The notes under the pieces: generated by a model
The model's database searches: none
Told to the model about the DNA's origin: nothing
What the model saw: only the letters and a program-made list of their open reading frames with translations
Shown: positions 11,403 through 22,527 of the stretch, one piece after another
How positions within the stretch are numbered: the stretch's first letter is position 1
Layout of the letters: each line of letters opens with the position of its first letter
Position numbers and translations under genes: made by a program
DNA from: Kalmusia sp. IMI 367209
Lineage: Eukaryota; Ascomycota; Dothideomycetes; Pleosporales; Didymosphaeriaceae
Length of the DNA: 64,000 nt
Assembly: GCA_027946365.1 (NCBI GenBank)
Contig: JAPEUQ010000004.1
Span: 992,001 to 1,056,000 of the forward strand
Direction of reading: 5' to 3'

Positions 11403-13686
11403 CTAAATGCTCCGCCAGCCTGCCATCCTCGCGTTCCCACCCTTCAGGAACTTCAAATACTCCTGCACTCTCTCCACAATGCCTTCAGAGTCTAGCCTGA
11501 AGCGCTGGTAGTTGCTAGGATTTGAGGCAGAGTACCCGTAACCCGTCATACCGATGCTAGCAGTCACGTACCGCGCCCAGGTCGTAGCGACGTACTCTTC
11601 GACACTCACGATCGGCTTGCCATCCAGAGGAAACACCGATTCCTTGTAGTCCTGACTTTGTTGGTCGAAGTGTTCGAAGCTCGGGAAGCTGACGATGCGG
11701 CTTTGGATTCCAAGCTTCGATAGGGGCCTCAGCAGCGGCAACAACGTAGTGGAGGTTGGTTCCACAGCTCGTCAAGGTAAGTGCTGCATCAGCTGCGTCC
11801 ATGATTACGTATGCACCCTTGGAGACTTTATGTCGATCCGTGCCAGGTACCGGGCTGGTGGCATCGCGTGCTAGGGAGAGCATGCTAGGGCCTGTTGTCT
11901 TCCCGATGGCGAGAATCCAAACGCCAATCGTCTCCTCGGCATCCGCAGGGCGCATGTAAGTCAGATTTGGCATCGCGCGGTACAACGAATCAAGCTCGAC
12001 TGGTTGATGGGTAGGACCATTTTGTCCTTCAGCGAATGAGTCATGCGTTGCAAAATGAATCACTGGCAAATGGCTTAAAGCACCCATTCGAACACCTGGA
12101 GCAGCCTGCGGAGTGTTAATAGCGCATTTGAATGAGGAAAGCATGCATCAAAGACTCACATAGATATAGAACATGAAGAATGTCGCTGTTATCGGCAAGA
12201 ACGACCCGGGATTATAGGCAGCGATACCGTTCGAGATCGAAGCCATAGCGTGTTCTCGAATGCCGTACCGGATATATCTTCCTGCGAAACTAACATCGGG
12301 ATGGAAGACATCACTTTCGGTGTAAGACACCTTGTTTGAATTGACCAGATCGGCTCCGCCTCCGCACAGAGCAGGATACGCTTTCCATAGCTTCTCAATT
12401 AGGAGTCCATTTACCTCGCGGGTAGCAAGACCTTTGAACTGCGTTATGTCTAGGTTTTTTAGAGTCTCAAGCCAGCCATTCCCGTAATCAGCGTTTCTCA
12501 GTGCATTGAACTCTTTCGCCAAGTCTCCATGCATAGTGGAATAACGATCGACCAAGTCATCCCATTGCTGCTGGAGCTTTAAGCCGTGAGCCTTGCGCTC
12601 GCGAAAGTAGGAGAGGGCATCCTCCGGAACGCAATGAGTGACGGAAGGATCTTGGCCGGCAAGTTCTTTAGACAGCGTCACGCTTTCCTTGTCGAATGCG
12701 CCGTGGTGGGCTTTGTAAGTGCCAGCGACCTTGGTACCCAGCCCGATGACAGTTCGGATGTTGACGAAGACAGGCTTCCCACTGAGTGACTTGGCTAGCG
12801 TCAATGCAGATACGATTGCATCCACGTCGTATGACCCGTCAATGATGTCGAGGACATGCCACCCAGAGGCTCTCATCTTCGCATTGATATCTTCTGTATT
12901 GATCCAGCTGAGCGGCCCGTCGCAGGTGACTTGATTATTGTCGTATATGAGTACAAGATTGTCTAGTTGCAGACTGCCCGCAAGTGAAATGGATTCCAGG
13001 GCTACTCCTTCCATGAGACATCCGTCCCCAGTCATACAATAGATGCGGGACTTGACGACGTCAAGACCGGGCTTGTTGAAACGTGCAGCTAGGTTTTTCG
13101 AGGCGACGGCAAGGCCAACGGCGTTTGCGATGCCCTGTCCCAGAGGGCCGGTGGTGACTTCGACGCCTGGCACTTCAATCTCCGGGTGCGCATGGCAGAT
13201 GGTAGTGTAACCGTTGGTTTTGGCGCTACCGTAGCCCTTGATCTCATCCATCGTCCAGTTCTCGAAGCCACTAAGATGGTTCAAAGCATACAGCCACATG
13301 GCGCAGTGTCCTTAAGGCCAATTGTCAGCACACATCACGTAGTGTAGTCATATAGTTGTCCTACCATTGGAAAGCACAAATCGATCTCGGTCGAACCAAT
13401 TCGGATCTGTGGGGTTGTATCGCATTACGTGTTTATACAAAGCGACGCCAATTGCGGCCATGCCAATCGCAGAGCCACCATGACCACCGCCGTTGTGGTT
13501 GCAAATGTCAAAGATCAAGTTGCGGAGCGCCAGCACAGCCCGGTCGTCTTCGTTCAGATTCGTTTTCCAATCTTCAGTGCGCGGCAATGCACTGGTAACA
13601 CCATTTGCTTTGATGTTCTCGAGAAGCGAGACGGTCCCATTATTGGTGGTGGTGCCGTTCGCAGCGTGTTGCACAGGCTCCGGCAT
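11403..13686 (-). CDS. Transketolase, with an apparent +1 frameshift
   Basis: Exons are 13686-13365, 13310-12160 and 12105-11403 (introns of 54 bp each). Exons 1 and 2 join to 491 codons. The ThDP-enzyme landmarks are GGGHGGSAIGMA, DRFVLSNGH (restored by splicing), VTTGPLGQG, the ThDP motif MTGDGCLMEG with IYDNN, and GIREHAM. The third exon starts in frame (APGVRMGALSHLP...THDSFAEGQNGPTHQP) but must shift frame after VVAAAEA to reach LSKLGIQSRIVSFPSFEHF and the normal C-terminus. The shift falls at a run of four C (G on the plus strand, 11723-11726), where three would keep the frame; with one base fewer the protein would be 724 aa. The enzyme transfers two-carbon ketol units between sugar phosphates. 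Sitting beside dehydrogenases rather than pentose-phosphate genes, it is probably a dedicated paralogue. The shift is either a sequencing error or real inactivation. Confidence 0.88.
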
Positions 13687-14254
13687 TGTGGATACCGTAT
13701 ACCTGCTCGCAGGCTAGATTCCGGTGAGTTTTGTGGAAATGCAGGAGTATCGTAGTTACCCGTGGGATGGATATATGTGAAATGACCTGCGAGAGCATGG
13801 AAGCCCGTCTCTTGGAGATATCCATCATGCATTCATGCATACAGCTCTTCCGAAACTCTGACAAGAGTGCGCAATGTTCCGAGAGTATCGGAACTGAAAC
13901 GTGTAATCGCGGTCCGACTTTGAGAATGCACATGTCGGAATCCTTTTCCAGGGCCTGGTGGTGGGCCCAAAGGACGAAAGAATCCCCCGCAGGGCATAGT
14001 TACCCCGCAACGACACAGCTGCACCCACCATGGCGTACCGTCACAAGCAAAAAAAGCCTATGTCTTGCCAACGTTACCTCTGGCCATCGCCGCTCTGAAT
14101 CGAATGCGTTCTTTTTTAGTCGGTCAGCCTTGTTCTACATTTCCCTTTTCAACCCTCATCTCTCCTATGAAAACTTCCAGCATTGCTGCTTGCACCTCCA
14201 TAGCTTAGTCTTGAGAAGCTTGAGAGCCAACCACATTCAAAGAGAATTGTTACC
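13687..14254. promoter_or_regulatory. Divergent promoter region (transketolase / SDR)
   Basis: This 568-bp interval separates divergently transcribed starts at 13686 (-) and 14255 (+), so it probably carries shared control sites. No strict TATA box or operator is evident by eye. Confidence 0.5.
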
Positions 14255-15288
14255 ATGTCGTCCACTGCGCCAGCACTTGTCGACGGAACGCCCAGGGCTG
14301 CCGACGGTGATGCTATTCCTCCGACCGATGCTGCCGCCGTGCCCAGCCCGCCAAAGGATATCAATGCGTATCTCCGCCGATCCGTTCATAATCTGCTGTC
14401 TCTCGAAGGCCGGACCATAGTCATCACTGGGGGAGCCCGAGGCTTGGGTCTCGCGTTCGCTTTCGCAATTGCGGAAGTGGGTGGAAATGTAGCCATCATT
14501 GACGCGCTCGACACACCTCACGAGCACTACTACAAGCTCGAGAAGGACTTCAACATCAAGGTCAAACTTTACAAGTCTGACGTGACCAAATACGACGTTC
14601 TGAAAGGAACCTTCGATCAGATTGTTGCCGATTTCGGCCGCATAGACGGGTTGTAAGTTTCGTAGTACTCCACGGTCTCAATCGCAGCTCATCAAGTTTT
14701 CAGGGTAACCGCAGCTGGAATCTGCCCCGACGAGCCCTTTTTGAAACGCGATCCCGACTCTGTAGCGCGCTGTTTTGCTGTCAACACTCTCGGCACCTAC
14801 TATTCCGCTCAGCTGGCGGCCGCGCAGATGGTCAAGCAGGAACCAACAGAGTTCAACAAGAAGGGGGGATCCATAGTTTTCATCGCATCCATTGCTGCAT
14901 ATGTTGCAAGCAAAGGTCAGACAACGAGCGACTATTGTTCGAGTAAAGGTGCCGTCGTTGCACTGGCGAAGGCACTAGGTGTTGAACTCGCTGGAACAGG
15001 AATTCGAGTGAACAGTGTCTCTCCAGGGTAAGAGACTCCCCAGCCAGCGTAGCCAGCGACTTGACTAACGGAAAATCAAGCTACATGCTGACTGACATGA
15101 CACTCAACCTTTGCAACTCCATGCCATGGCTTGGGGATATCATGAACAACGAGCCGCCCATGCGACGCATGGGAGATCGTGCTGATCTAAAGGTACCCAT
15201 CGTATACCTCCTCTCCGATGCTAGCGCATATCACACATCAGATGATCTTCTCATCACTGGAGGCATACACGCTGGTCGACTTATGTAG
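14255..15288 (+). CDS. Short-chain dehydrogenase/reductase (SDR)
   Basis: Three exons, 14255-14652, 14704-15027 and 15081-15288 (introns of 51 and 53 bp), give 309 aa. A Pro/Ala-rich lead of about 48 residues precedes the Rossmann motif TGGARGLGLAFA. Downstream are DVTKYD, the catalytic Ser in FIASIAAY, and the YxxxK pair in DYCSSKGA. Where NNAG is usual, the protein has VTAAG. The fold resembles fungal sorbitol/L-xylulose-reductase-type SDRs, which interconvert polyols and ketoses with NAD(P)H, but the substrate is an inference. It is divergent from the transketolase and convergent with the polyol dehydrogenase, in the middle of the catabolic run. Confidence 0.92.
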
Positions 15289-15687
15289 ATAGACACGTGG
15301 TTGTATGCGGTAAAATAGCCGTTGACACATGTTAGTGTTACCAAGAATTATATCATGTTAGACCATCACATGAAGTCTCAAGGCGTGACTTCAGTGCTTT
15401 GTACAATGTCCATCTGAGAAGCTAAAGCGTCCTCCCGCTTTAGATAGCCTTCGAACCGGTAAAATGATCCGCTAGTCTGCTAATTTGAATAGACTTGTAA
15501 TCGAATATAGAAGACAGTTATAGGATACCACCACGTTGCACAATTGACTGTATGTAGTGCATGCTCGTGAGCTCCTTAGCTATTCACATATACATATATG
15601 TGTGCTCTCATTCAACAAATTAGTAGAGTTCAAGCCCTGGTGAATTTGTTTTTGGACGAACTGTATGCATTTCTCTATGATAATCTA
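15289..15687. other. Convergent 3' intergenic region
   Basis: About 400 bp between the ends of two convergent genes, relatively AT-rich, with a small palindrome near 15587-15603 (CACATATACATATATGTG). No gene is visible; it probably serves the two 3' UTRs. Confidence 0.5.
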
Positions 15688-16935
15688 TCAGGGGATCACT
15701 CCCGTGCTTGGTGCGACAGCCACTTTGATAATTAGCTTCCCCACTGGATCCTTCGTCTTCTGAGCGTAATCGAAAGCCTCCTGGATGAACTCGTATCCAC
15801 TGAATCGATGTGTGATCAATTTTGTGACATCCGGAAGCTGTACGCCGTTTATGATGCCCGCCGTGATGGAAGCTAGTGCGATCTCAATGGCTCTCGGATA
15901 AGCATTGGCATATCGCCAAGTCGGGATCAAATTGATCTCCCTCGCAGACAAGTCTGAGATGGGCAGGGTGTGATCTGGAACACCCATTCCCACGATGACA
16001 ACAGTGCCCCCAGGATGAGCTGCCTGTGCTGAAGTGAGATGATGTATGTTATTATAAATGAAGGTGGAACTTACGTAGATGGATGACTGCAAGCACGATT
16101 CGACACCTGTGCATTCAAACACTCTCTGTACCTGCCCAACGAGCTGACCATCTTGCCATTTGACATTGGCGATACTCCGCGCAGTCTCCTGGGCCAATGC
16201 CTTCTTCTCCTGCAATGTCGTTGGTCTGGCAGGTCTCACGCAGTATGTGACCTGAGCGTAGCCATTCTCTCGAGCAAAGTTAAGACGCTGCTCGTCAATA
16301 TCCACCATGATGATGTTTTTGCAGCCTTCCGCTTGTACGGCCAGGCTACACAACAGCCCAATTGCGCCAGCTCCGAAAATGAGGCAATCGTCTCGCGTGC
16401 CAGCCAGCACGCAACCTGATCTTCGGACAGCGTGAACGGCCACCGCCAACGGCTCAAGCAAAGCCCCAACTTCACAACTCATCGGCGCTGGTAGCTTATG
16501 TAACCATTTTGCAGGATGGTTGACCCGTTCTTGCAGGTTGCCTTGGTAATGCGGGAACTTGCCTGCCGAGCTCCGAAACCTTAGGTTAGGGCAGACGTTA
16601 TAACGCCCGTTTTTGCACAGCGCACATGTTTCGCACGAGACTCCGCATTCGATGGCAACATTGTCCCCGACTTTGAGATCTGGATTGTTGTCGGTCGCCC
16701 CTACGCCAAGCGCCACGATTTCTCCAGCAGTCTCGTGGCCCAAGCATAGAGGCTCACGGACCTCGATTGAGCCGTTGCGGAAATTTTGATAGTAATGTAC
16801 ATCTGACCCGCACAAGGTGGTGCATCGCGGTACTATTTGTACCTCGTGTGAAGAAGGTGCTGGGAGAGGTCGTGCTTCGAATCGGACGTTTTGTGCCGCG
16901 TGCAGGTAGCACCCAAATGCCATGTCTTTCGCCAT
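15688..16935 (-). CDS. Sorbitol/xylitol-type zinc polyol dehydrogenase
   Basis: Two exons, 16935-16075 and 16023-15688, give 398 aa. The 51-bp intron (GTAAGT...CACAG) is a multiple of three, so the frame stays open if it is retained, but splicing restores CLQSSIYAAHPGG. MDR features: TTLCGSDVHYYQ with the catalytic-zinc Cys, then GHETAGEIVALG; the structural-zinc loop CGVSCETCALCKNGRYNVC; and the nucleotide-binding GAGAIGLLCSLAVQ followed by the D-I-D that favours NAD+. It resembles L-iditol/sorbitol 2-dehydrogenase and xylitol dehydrogenase, which oxidise polyols to ketoses. A second in-frame Met lies four codons in (16923). Its start is divergent from the monooxygenase at 17374. Confidence 0.92.
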   Translation of the reverse strand: MAKDMAFGCYLHAAQNVRFEARPLPAPSSHEVQIVPRCTTLCGSDVHYYQNFRNGSIEVREPLCLGHETAGEIVALGVGATDNNPDLKVGDNVAIECGVSCETCALCKNGRYNVCPNLRFRSSAGKFPHYQGNLQERVNHPAKWLHKLPAPMSCEVGALLEPLAVAVHAVRRSGCVLAGTRDDCLIFGAGAIGLLCSLAVQAEGCKNIIMVDIDEQRLNFARENGYAQVTYCVRPARPTTLQEKKALAQETARSIANVKWQDGQLVGQVQRVFECTGVESCLQSSIYVSSTFIYNNIHHLTSAQAAHPGGTVVIVGMGVPDHTLPISDLSAREINLIPTWRYANAYPRAIEIALASITAGIINGVQLPDVTKLITHRFSGYEFIQEAFDYAQKTKDPVGKLIIKVAVAPSTGVIP

Positions 16936-17373
16936 AACGGCCTTTAAATCTTTTGTTCAAGAATCACACGTCTGCTGATTCTGAGATGATCTTGACACGG
17001 AAGAAATCTGCTGTAGTCCATAAGAGTAGGCGGTCTTGAAGTGACACACGTGACATGTGGCAAATAGCGATGCAATAAGTAGGCGCTTGGGCATCGGAAG
17101 TTCCGTCGACACTAGCAATGGAATCCCGAAGCGCAAACAACATGCCGCTCTGTGAGCGGCAAGAAACAGGTGTCACGGAATTGATGAATCCGAGAATCGC
17201 ACATGGGGTCTGTGTGCATCTCCAATTATTCCCCACACCCCAATCCATTCGCCTGCTTGGCCACTTGCTCCCTTCGGCGATAATAAAGAAATCACCTCTC
17301 AACGCTTCGTTGTCAGCTAGCAATTGATATCTTGTCTTCCATTTTTTTTACCATTCCAAGCACATCGTCCACT
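16936..17373. promoter_or_regulatory. Divergent promoter region (polyol dehydrogenase / monooxygenase)
   Basis: 438 bp between starts at 16935 (-) and 17374 (+). Possible AT-rich core elements precede the plus-strand start (GATAATAAAGAAA near 17278). The arrangement suggests co-regulation of the two enzymes. Confidence 0.45.
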
Positions 17374-19189
17374 ATGTCACGATATGACAAGAGCTTCAAT
17401 GCTATCATAATCGGCGCTGGACCGTCGGGCATATCGATGGGCTACAGGCTGAAGCATGAACTTGGATTCGATGATTTTACGATTTACGACAAGCTTCCTG
17501 GAGTAGGAGGTACATGGAGGACAAACACATATCCTGGCTGGTAAGTAAAAGCCAAGGCGTACAAAACAATCTGCTAAATTCAAGGGTAGTGGTTGCGATT
17601 TGAAGTCAGTCCTGTATTCTTTCAGTTTCAACCCAAACCCAAACTGGTCGAAAGAGCTTTGCGAACAGCCTGAGATCCTCCAATGTGAGTCTCCCGAAAG
17701 TGGCATATCCCAAAAAATTAGTTTCTGACGCCGAAAAGACATGGAGGATACGGTTGACAAGTTCGATCTACGCAAACATGTCCACCCCTCGGTCGAATGT
17801 ATCGGTGCTCAATGGCGTGATGCGCTTTCCAAGTGGGAGGTCAACCTGAAAGACGTTGATACAGGGATCGAATACACCCGCTTCGCCTCCGTCTTCGTGT
17901 CGGCTGTAGGTGCCATATCATATCCACGCGACGTTAAATTCCCGGGAATGGAACGTTTCAAGGGGCCTATGTTCCATACCGCGCGCTGGAATCATTCGGT
18001 GGACTATAAAGGCAAGCGTGTCGCTGTCATTGGTAACGGTTGTAGCGCTGCCCAGGTGGTTCCAGCCTTATCAAATGACGTTGCCTCTCTAAAGCAGTAT
18101 GCTCGAAGCGGTCAATGGTACCACGAGCGTCCAAACCATTACTATACTCCACTGGAAAAGTTCATCTTCCGATGGGTTCCACTTTGGCAAAAGGCGATCC
18201 GCCTGGGCGTTTTCTTGGAGGCGGACGAAGAGACTAACGCCTATTTCCCTACACCCAAGGGCCAGAAGGATCGCGCCAAAAAGGAGGCCGAATCGCTCAA
18301 GTACATCTATTCGGTGGCCCCCAAGAAATACCACGACATACTAACACCAAAATTTCCGCTGGGTTGCAAACGTCGCGTCTTCGATCCTGGCTATCTTGAA
18401 TCTCTCAATCGATCAAACGTCACCATCATACCAGAAGGAATTAAGGAGATCACGGAAACTGGCATTATCAGCAGCTCTGGTCTTGAGGATGAGTACGACA
18501 TTATCGTCCTCGCGACTGGCTTCCAGGTTGCTTCGTTCCTCACGCCAATGCGCATCGTTGGATCCCACGGAAAAGCGCTGCATGATCAATGGAAAGAATG
18601 CCGCGGAGCACAGGCTTACTTAGGAACGCATGTGCATAACTTCCCCAACTTGGCAATATTGTTCGGGCCCAACACCTTCCCAGCAAACAATTCGGCCCTG
18701 TTCGCATGCGAAACCCAAGTCGAGTACGCTATCAAGTCTCTGATCGCTCCGCTTCTGGATCGACGTGCATCCATCATAGAAGTGAAGGGGGCAGTCGAAG
18801 ACCGCACGACCAATGCGATTCACGAAGGCCTCACCGCCTCTGTATTTTCCGGTGATTGCAGTAATTGGTACATGGGGTGAGTCTTAACGAATTTATGGCA
18901 CTCGATACCCATTGCTGATGAACATAGCGAATTCGGTCGCAACGCAGCATCATGGCCTGGCTTGGCGAGAAGCTTCTGGCAAGCTACTTTCTTCGTAGAT
19001 TGGTCTGCGTTCAATATGCACGGTGGAAGTCCTTTCTGGAGACTTTTTGCGCTGAAGCGTAAGTTGAGCACTCTTTCCTATATTACGTGGGCGGTCTTAC
19101 TGGCGGCCACTGGAGCAGCGGTTGCCCGGGGTTATGGGCGCAATGTCGCCCGTCTTGCATCAGATTGGGTTCAGAAGATTCGGAGTTGA
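17374..19189 (+). CDS. Flavin-containing Baeyer-Villiger-type monooxygenase with C-terminal membrane anchor
   Basis: Four exons, 17374-17540, 17590-17684, 17739-18876 and 18928-19189, give 553 aa with consistent phases. The FAD motif IIGAGPSGIS lies near residue 11, followed by GVGGTWRTNTYPG. The second Rossmann motif for NADPH is VIGNGCSAAQ. The Baeyer-Villiger fingerprint F-x-G-x3-H-x3-W is present at residues 161-171 (FKGPMFHTARW), and VLATGFQ closes the FAD domain. Such enzymes insert oxygen next to a carbonyl, turning ketones into esters or lactones. The last exon encodes a hydrophobic stretch (ITWAVLLAATGAAVA) and a short basic tail, suggesting attachment to a membrane. A dedicated monooxygenase beside dehydrogenases and a permease argues for degradation of a cyclic or aryl ketone or alcohol, but the substrate is unknown. 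Confidence 0.92.
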
Positions 19190-20211
19190 GAGGAGGACTA
19201 TCTCTAGAGATAAATTTTGTTTCACACATCGTCAAAAATATATATTCATCTAATCCTTACAGCGAACACTTGAGTAACGTGGCGGCTCTTGCTCACCGCT
19301 ATAATTTGCCGCTTCTGCGCCTGCTGACAATATATCGCTTGGATTGCTGTTAATTACTACAGTGGAAGCTTGTGCGCCGTGCAAAATGTACGATGTATTT
19401 CTAACGTGATAGCGTTCAGGTAGAGGGATGACTATCATCGAAACGCTAAGGGTCGCGTGACTGCGAAGAAACCTTGGAAGCGTGGAATAAGGGGACCAGG
19501 CTTACTGAAGCGGTTTCTAGGTCACTGCTCAACCATTGTGTGACATCTAGTCGGCCCGACTTTCGCGTTGGCTGTGCCGCACCCCACAATTTACAGGTCG
19601 GAAATTGTATGCGGCTAGCCATTCTACTCTTAGCATTCGGCATATATTTCCGGTACGCAGGAGGGGACTCATGTACGGGCTGCCTCAACCCCCTGTCACC
19701 GCCCACGATCTTGGCAAAATGGCACCTGGTTTTTGCCTCAGCTTTTTGCTCAGTAGCCTTCTGCGCAGCGGCTTTCTACTATGTAGCTTTCCACGCAGCA
19801 GATTTCTATCTCTCTATGTAGTAGCTTTTCGCGTAGCATCTATCCTACATATTATGCCTTCTCTACATCGAATTCGTGCGCGCGATGCGTCATGAGTTCC
19901 CCTGCAGCAGGAATTATATTCCGACGCGAAGATCTTTGTTTTCCATGCACTAGAGCCGCGTCATTTGTGGGGAGCGTTTGGGCCCCAGGTTTCCCCGGAT
20001 TTCGTCTCTAGCTTTACGGCATCTCATTCAAGTAATCTGTATAGATCGAGCCTCAGACCCGACAAAGAAGATCATCATCCTCTTCCCCCTTGGCTGTCAC
20101 AGAGGACAGACAGATATCATTGGTTACATCACCCTTCATCCCATCACGCATAGTCAACCTGTGTGGGATTCATTACAGTTGCCATCACCACGGCCTTCCA
20201 GCGTTGAAGCA
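19190..20211. other. Intergenic region with degenerate tandem repeat
   Basis: It contains the 3' flank of the monooxygenase and the promoter of the permease. Around 19745-19840 a unit like GTAGCTTTYCRCGCAGCR recurs three to four times with spacing of about 30-35 bp. No gene is supported. Confidence 0.55.
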
Positions 20212-21943
20212 ATGGCGCCCGAAAAGGCCAACCAAGAGTTTGGTCCGATTCGAACCAATGAAGCTCCTGAGTTCGTCGACGACCTCGACAAGGTGGGACC
20301 TGTTGTAACCGCCGATCTGCCTACCACGCTGGCCGAAGGAGTGTCCTATGGGCCTATCGGCATACGAGGGCTCATGAGCTCTCCGATCGTGTTTGGAGCT
20401 GCATTTCTTGCTTCGTTGGGTGGCTTCTCATTCGGCTACGACCAAGGTGTTATCTCAATCATCAACACCATGCCCGAATTTTTGAATACATTTCCACAAG
20501 TCAAGACAGGGTTTGGCAAAGGTTTTATGACAGGCATGCTGGAGTTTGGTGCTTTCTTGGGGTGCTTCTTCTTCCCATATCTGGCAGATAAGATCTCTCG
20601 TAAGAAAGCCTTAACCTTGGTGGTCGTCATATTCAATATCGGGGCTATTCTGCAAACAGCAGCTGTCAACTATGAGATGCTTGTTGTTGGTCGCACAATT
20701 GGTGGCATTGGTGTCGGCACTATGGCTATGGTGAGTGGAGTCGATTATTCTAATACGCGATTATCTTTCTGATCGAAGAATTCAGGGCGCTCCGCTTTAC
20801 ATATCAGAAATCTCCCCACCAAACATTCGCGGCACACTCCTTGTGCTTGAATCCATCTCAATCGTATCCGGAGTGGTGATATCGTTTTGGATTACCTACG
20901 GTACCCGCACCATGGCTGGCGAAGTCGCATTTCGATTACCACTGGGATTGCAGATGGTTTGCGCTACTTTACTCGGCATTTTCATTCACATGTTCCCCTA
21001 TTCTCCTCGATGGCTGGCCATGGTCGATCGTTCTGAAGACGCGCTCCTTAGTCTCGCTAGGCTGCGTGGCTTGCCAACGACTGATGATCGTGTTCGCCTC
21101 GAATATCGCTGTATTTTGTCCGAGGTCGCTTTCCAGAACGCTTTGCAAGAGAAGAAGCATCCCGGTGTCCGAGGCTTCCGTCGCGAAGTTCAGTCATGGT
21201 TGGATTTGTTCAGTCGAAAGACCTGGAAAAGGCTGGCCGTCGGCTGTGGTGTTTGCTTTTTCCAACAATTCTCTGGCATCAACGCTTTTATCTATTACGC
21301 ACCTACGTTGTTTCAATCTCTTGGCCAAGACCCAGAGATGGCACTGCTCATGTCGGGTGTTTTCAACATTCTCCAGCTCGTTGCGGTGGCAATCTGCTTT
21401 GTTATCATTGACAAAGTAGGGCGCAGGCCGTTAGCGATCTGGGGAGCAACTGGTAGTACCGTTGCCTATGTTGCCATTTCGGCCCTGTCCGGAACTTACG
21501 GGAGCAACTGGCCCGCTCATTCTGGTGCTGGCTGGGCTTGTATAGCGATGGCATTCTTGTTCATCATCACGTATGGTGTTTCTTATTCACCACTTGGATG
21601 GACACTGCCTCCGGAGGTCTTTCCGAATGCCATGCGCGCAAAGGGCGTTGCTCTAGCAGTTGCGGTCAATTGGATATCTAACTTCATAGTCGGAGTGGTC
21701 ACGCCTCCGATGCTTGAGTCTATCAAGTATGGCACCTTCGTGTTCTTCGCTTGCATGTGCTTTCTCGCTGTTGTCTGGGCTGTGTTACTAGTACCAGAGA
21801 CCAAAGGTAAAACCTTAGAAGAGATGGATAATATCTTTGGAGACAACAGCGCGGAGGAGGAGAAGGAGATGATGAAGCAGGCGGTTGCTAGGAGCGTCAT
21901 TCAAGCCAAGGTAGAGGACCGCAAGGCTAACGGTACAGTGTGA
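20212..21943 (+). CDS. MFS sugar/quinate-type permease
   Basis: Two exons, 20212-20730 and 20786-21943 (55-bp intron, GTGAGT...TTCAG), give 558 aa. Sugar-porter signatures are present: GYDQGVIS in TM1, LADKISRKK in the first cytoplasmic loop, VGRTIGGIGVG, YISEISPPNIRG, a PYSPRWLAM variant of PESPRWL, FFQQFSGINAFIYYAPT in TM7, DKVGRRPL, and PETKGKTLEEMD at the end of TM12. There are about twelve hydrophobic segments. The N-terminal 60 residues are a soluble tail. It probably takes up the substrate of the neighbouring enzymes (sugar, polyol or cyclic polyol) by proton symport across the plasma membrane. It lies between the monooxygenase and the Zn2Cys6 regulator. Confidence 0.93.
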
Positions 21944-22527
21944 TCTCTGGGTTCGGTGCCACAAGTACGGCCACAAGTACTCGCCAATGTCAATAGCTGC
22001 TCCACAATTCCACTAGACAATTTACTGAACAGTTCCAAATATTGCTTCAATGCATTTTGGTGTTTTTTCTCTCAAATCGCAAGTTTCAAAGCTAGCATGT
22101 AAGCAATTTTCAAATGTCACAATGTCACAATCCAGCTGTTGAACCCCCTTTGTGAGTATGTCAGTACCGTTCTTCGTAATAAGATGAGGAAGGGACGTGT
22201 ATAGGCGCTCAGCCGAGGGTAGCATAGAGAGCGCCTCTCAGGTAAAACAATATCGCCCTTCCATGGGTCACTTGAATACTAAGAATTTCGCCATGACCCA
22301 AGCGCCGGGGAAAACTACTTTATGGGTATCATAATGCGTTAGGCTGTCCTATGAGGCTGTTGTACGGGTCACACGCGGGAAAAACTTCCTCAATGATTCA
22401 AGAAGGCCCGAACACCGTGTGTTCCAGTTTAGCTCCGCCAAGTGCGGGGTTGAAGATCTCGATCTATCTACTTTGGTTAGAACCTCAGAACACGCCAAAT
22501 GTTGCAACACCACGACACGAGTTCACC
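21944..22527. other. Intergenic region upstream of the regulator
   Basis: 584 bp between the permease stop and the regulator ATG. An open frame continues upstream of the regulator ATG to 22351, but its residues look non-coding. No other feature is seen. Confidence 0.45.

Noticed and set aside
22351..22527. Earlier ATG for the Zn2Cys6 regulator
   Set aside because: The added residues look non-coding, and the zinc cluster normally starts within about 20 residues of the true start, as it does from 22528.
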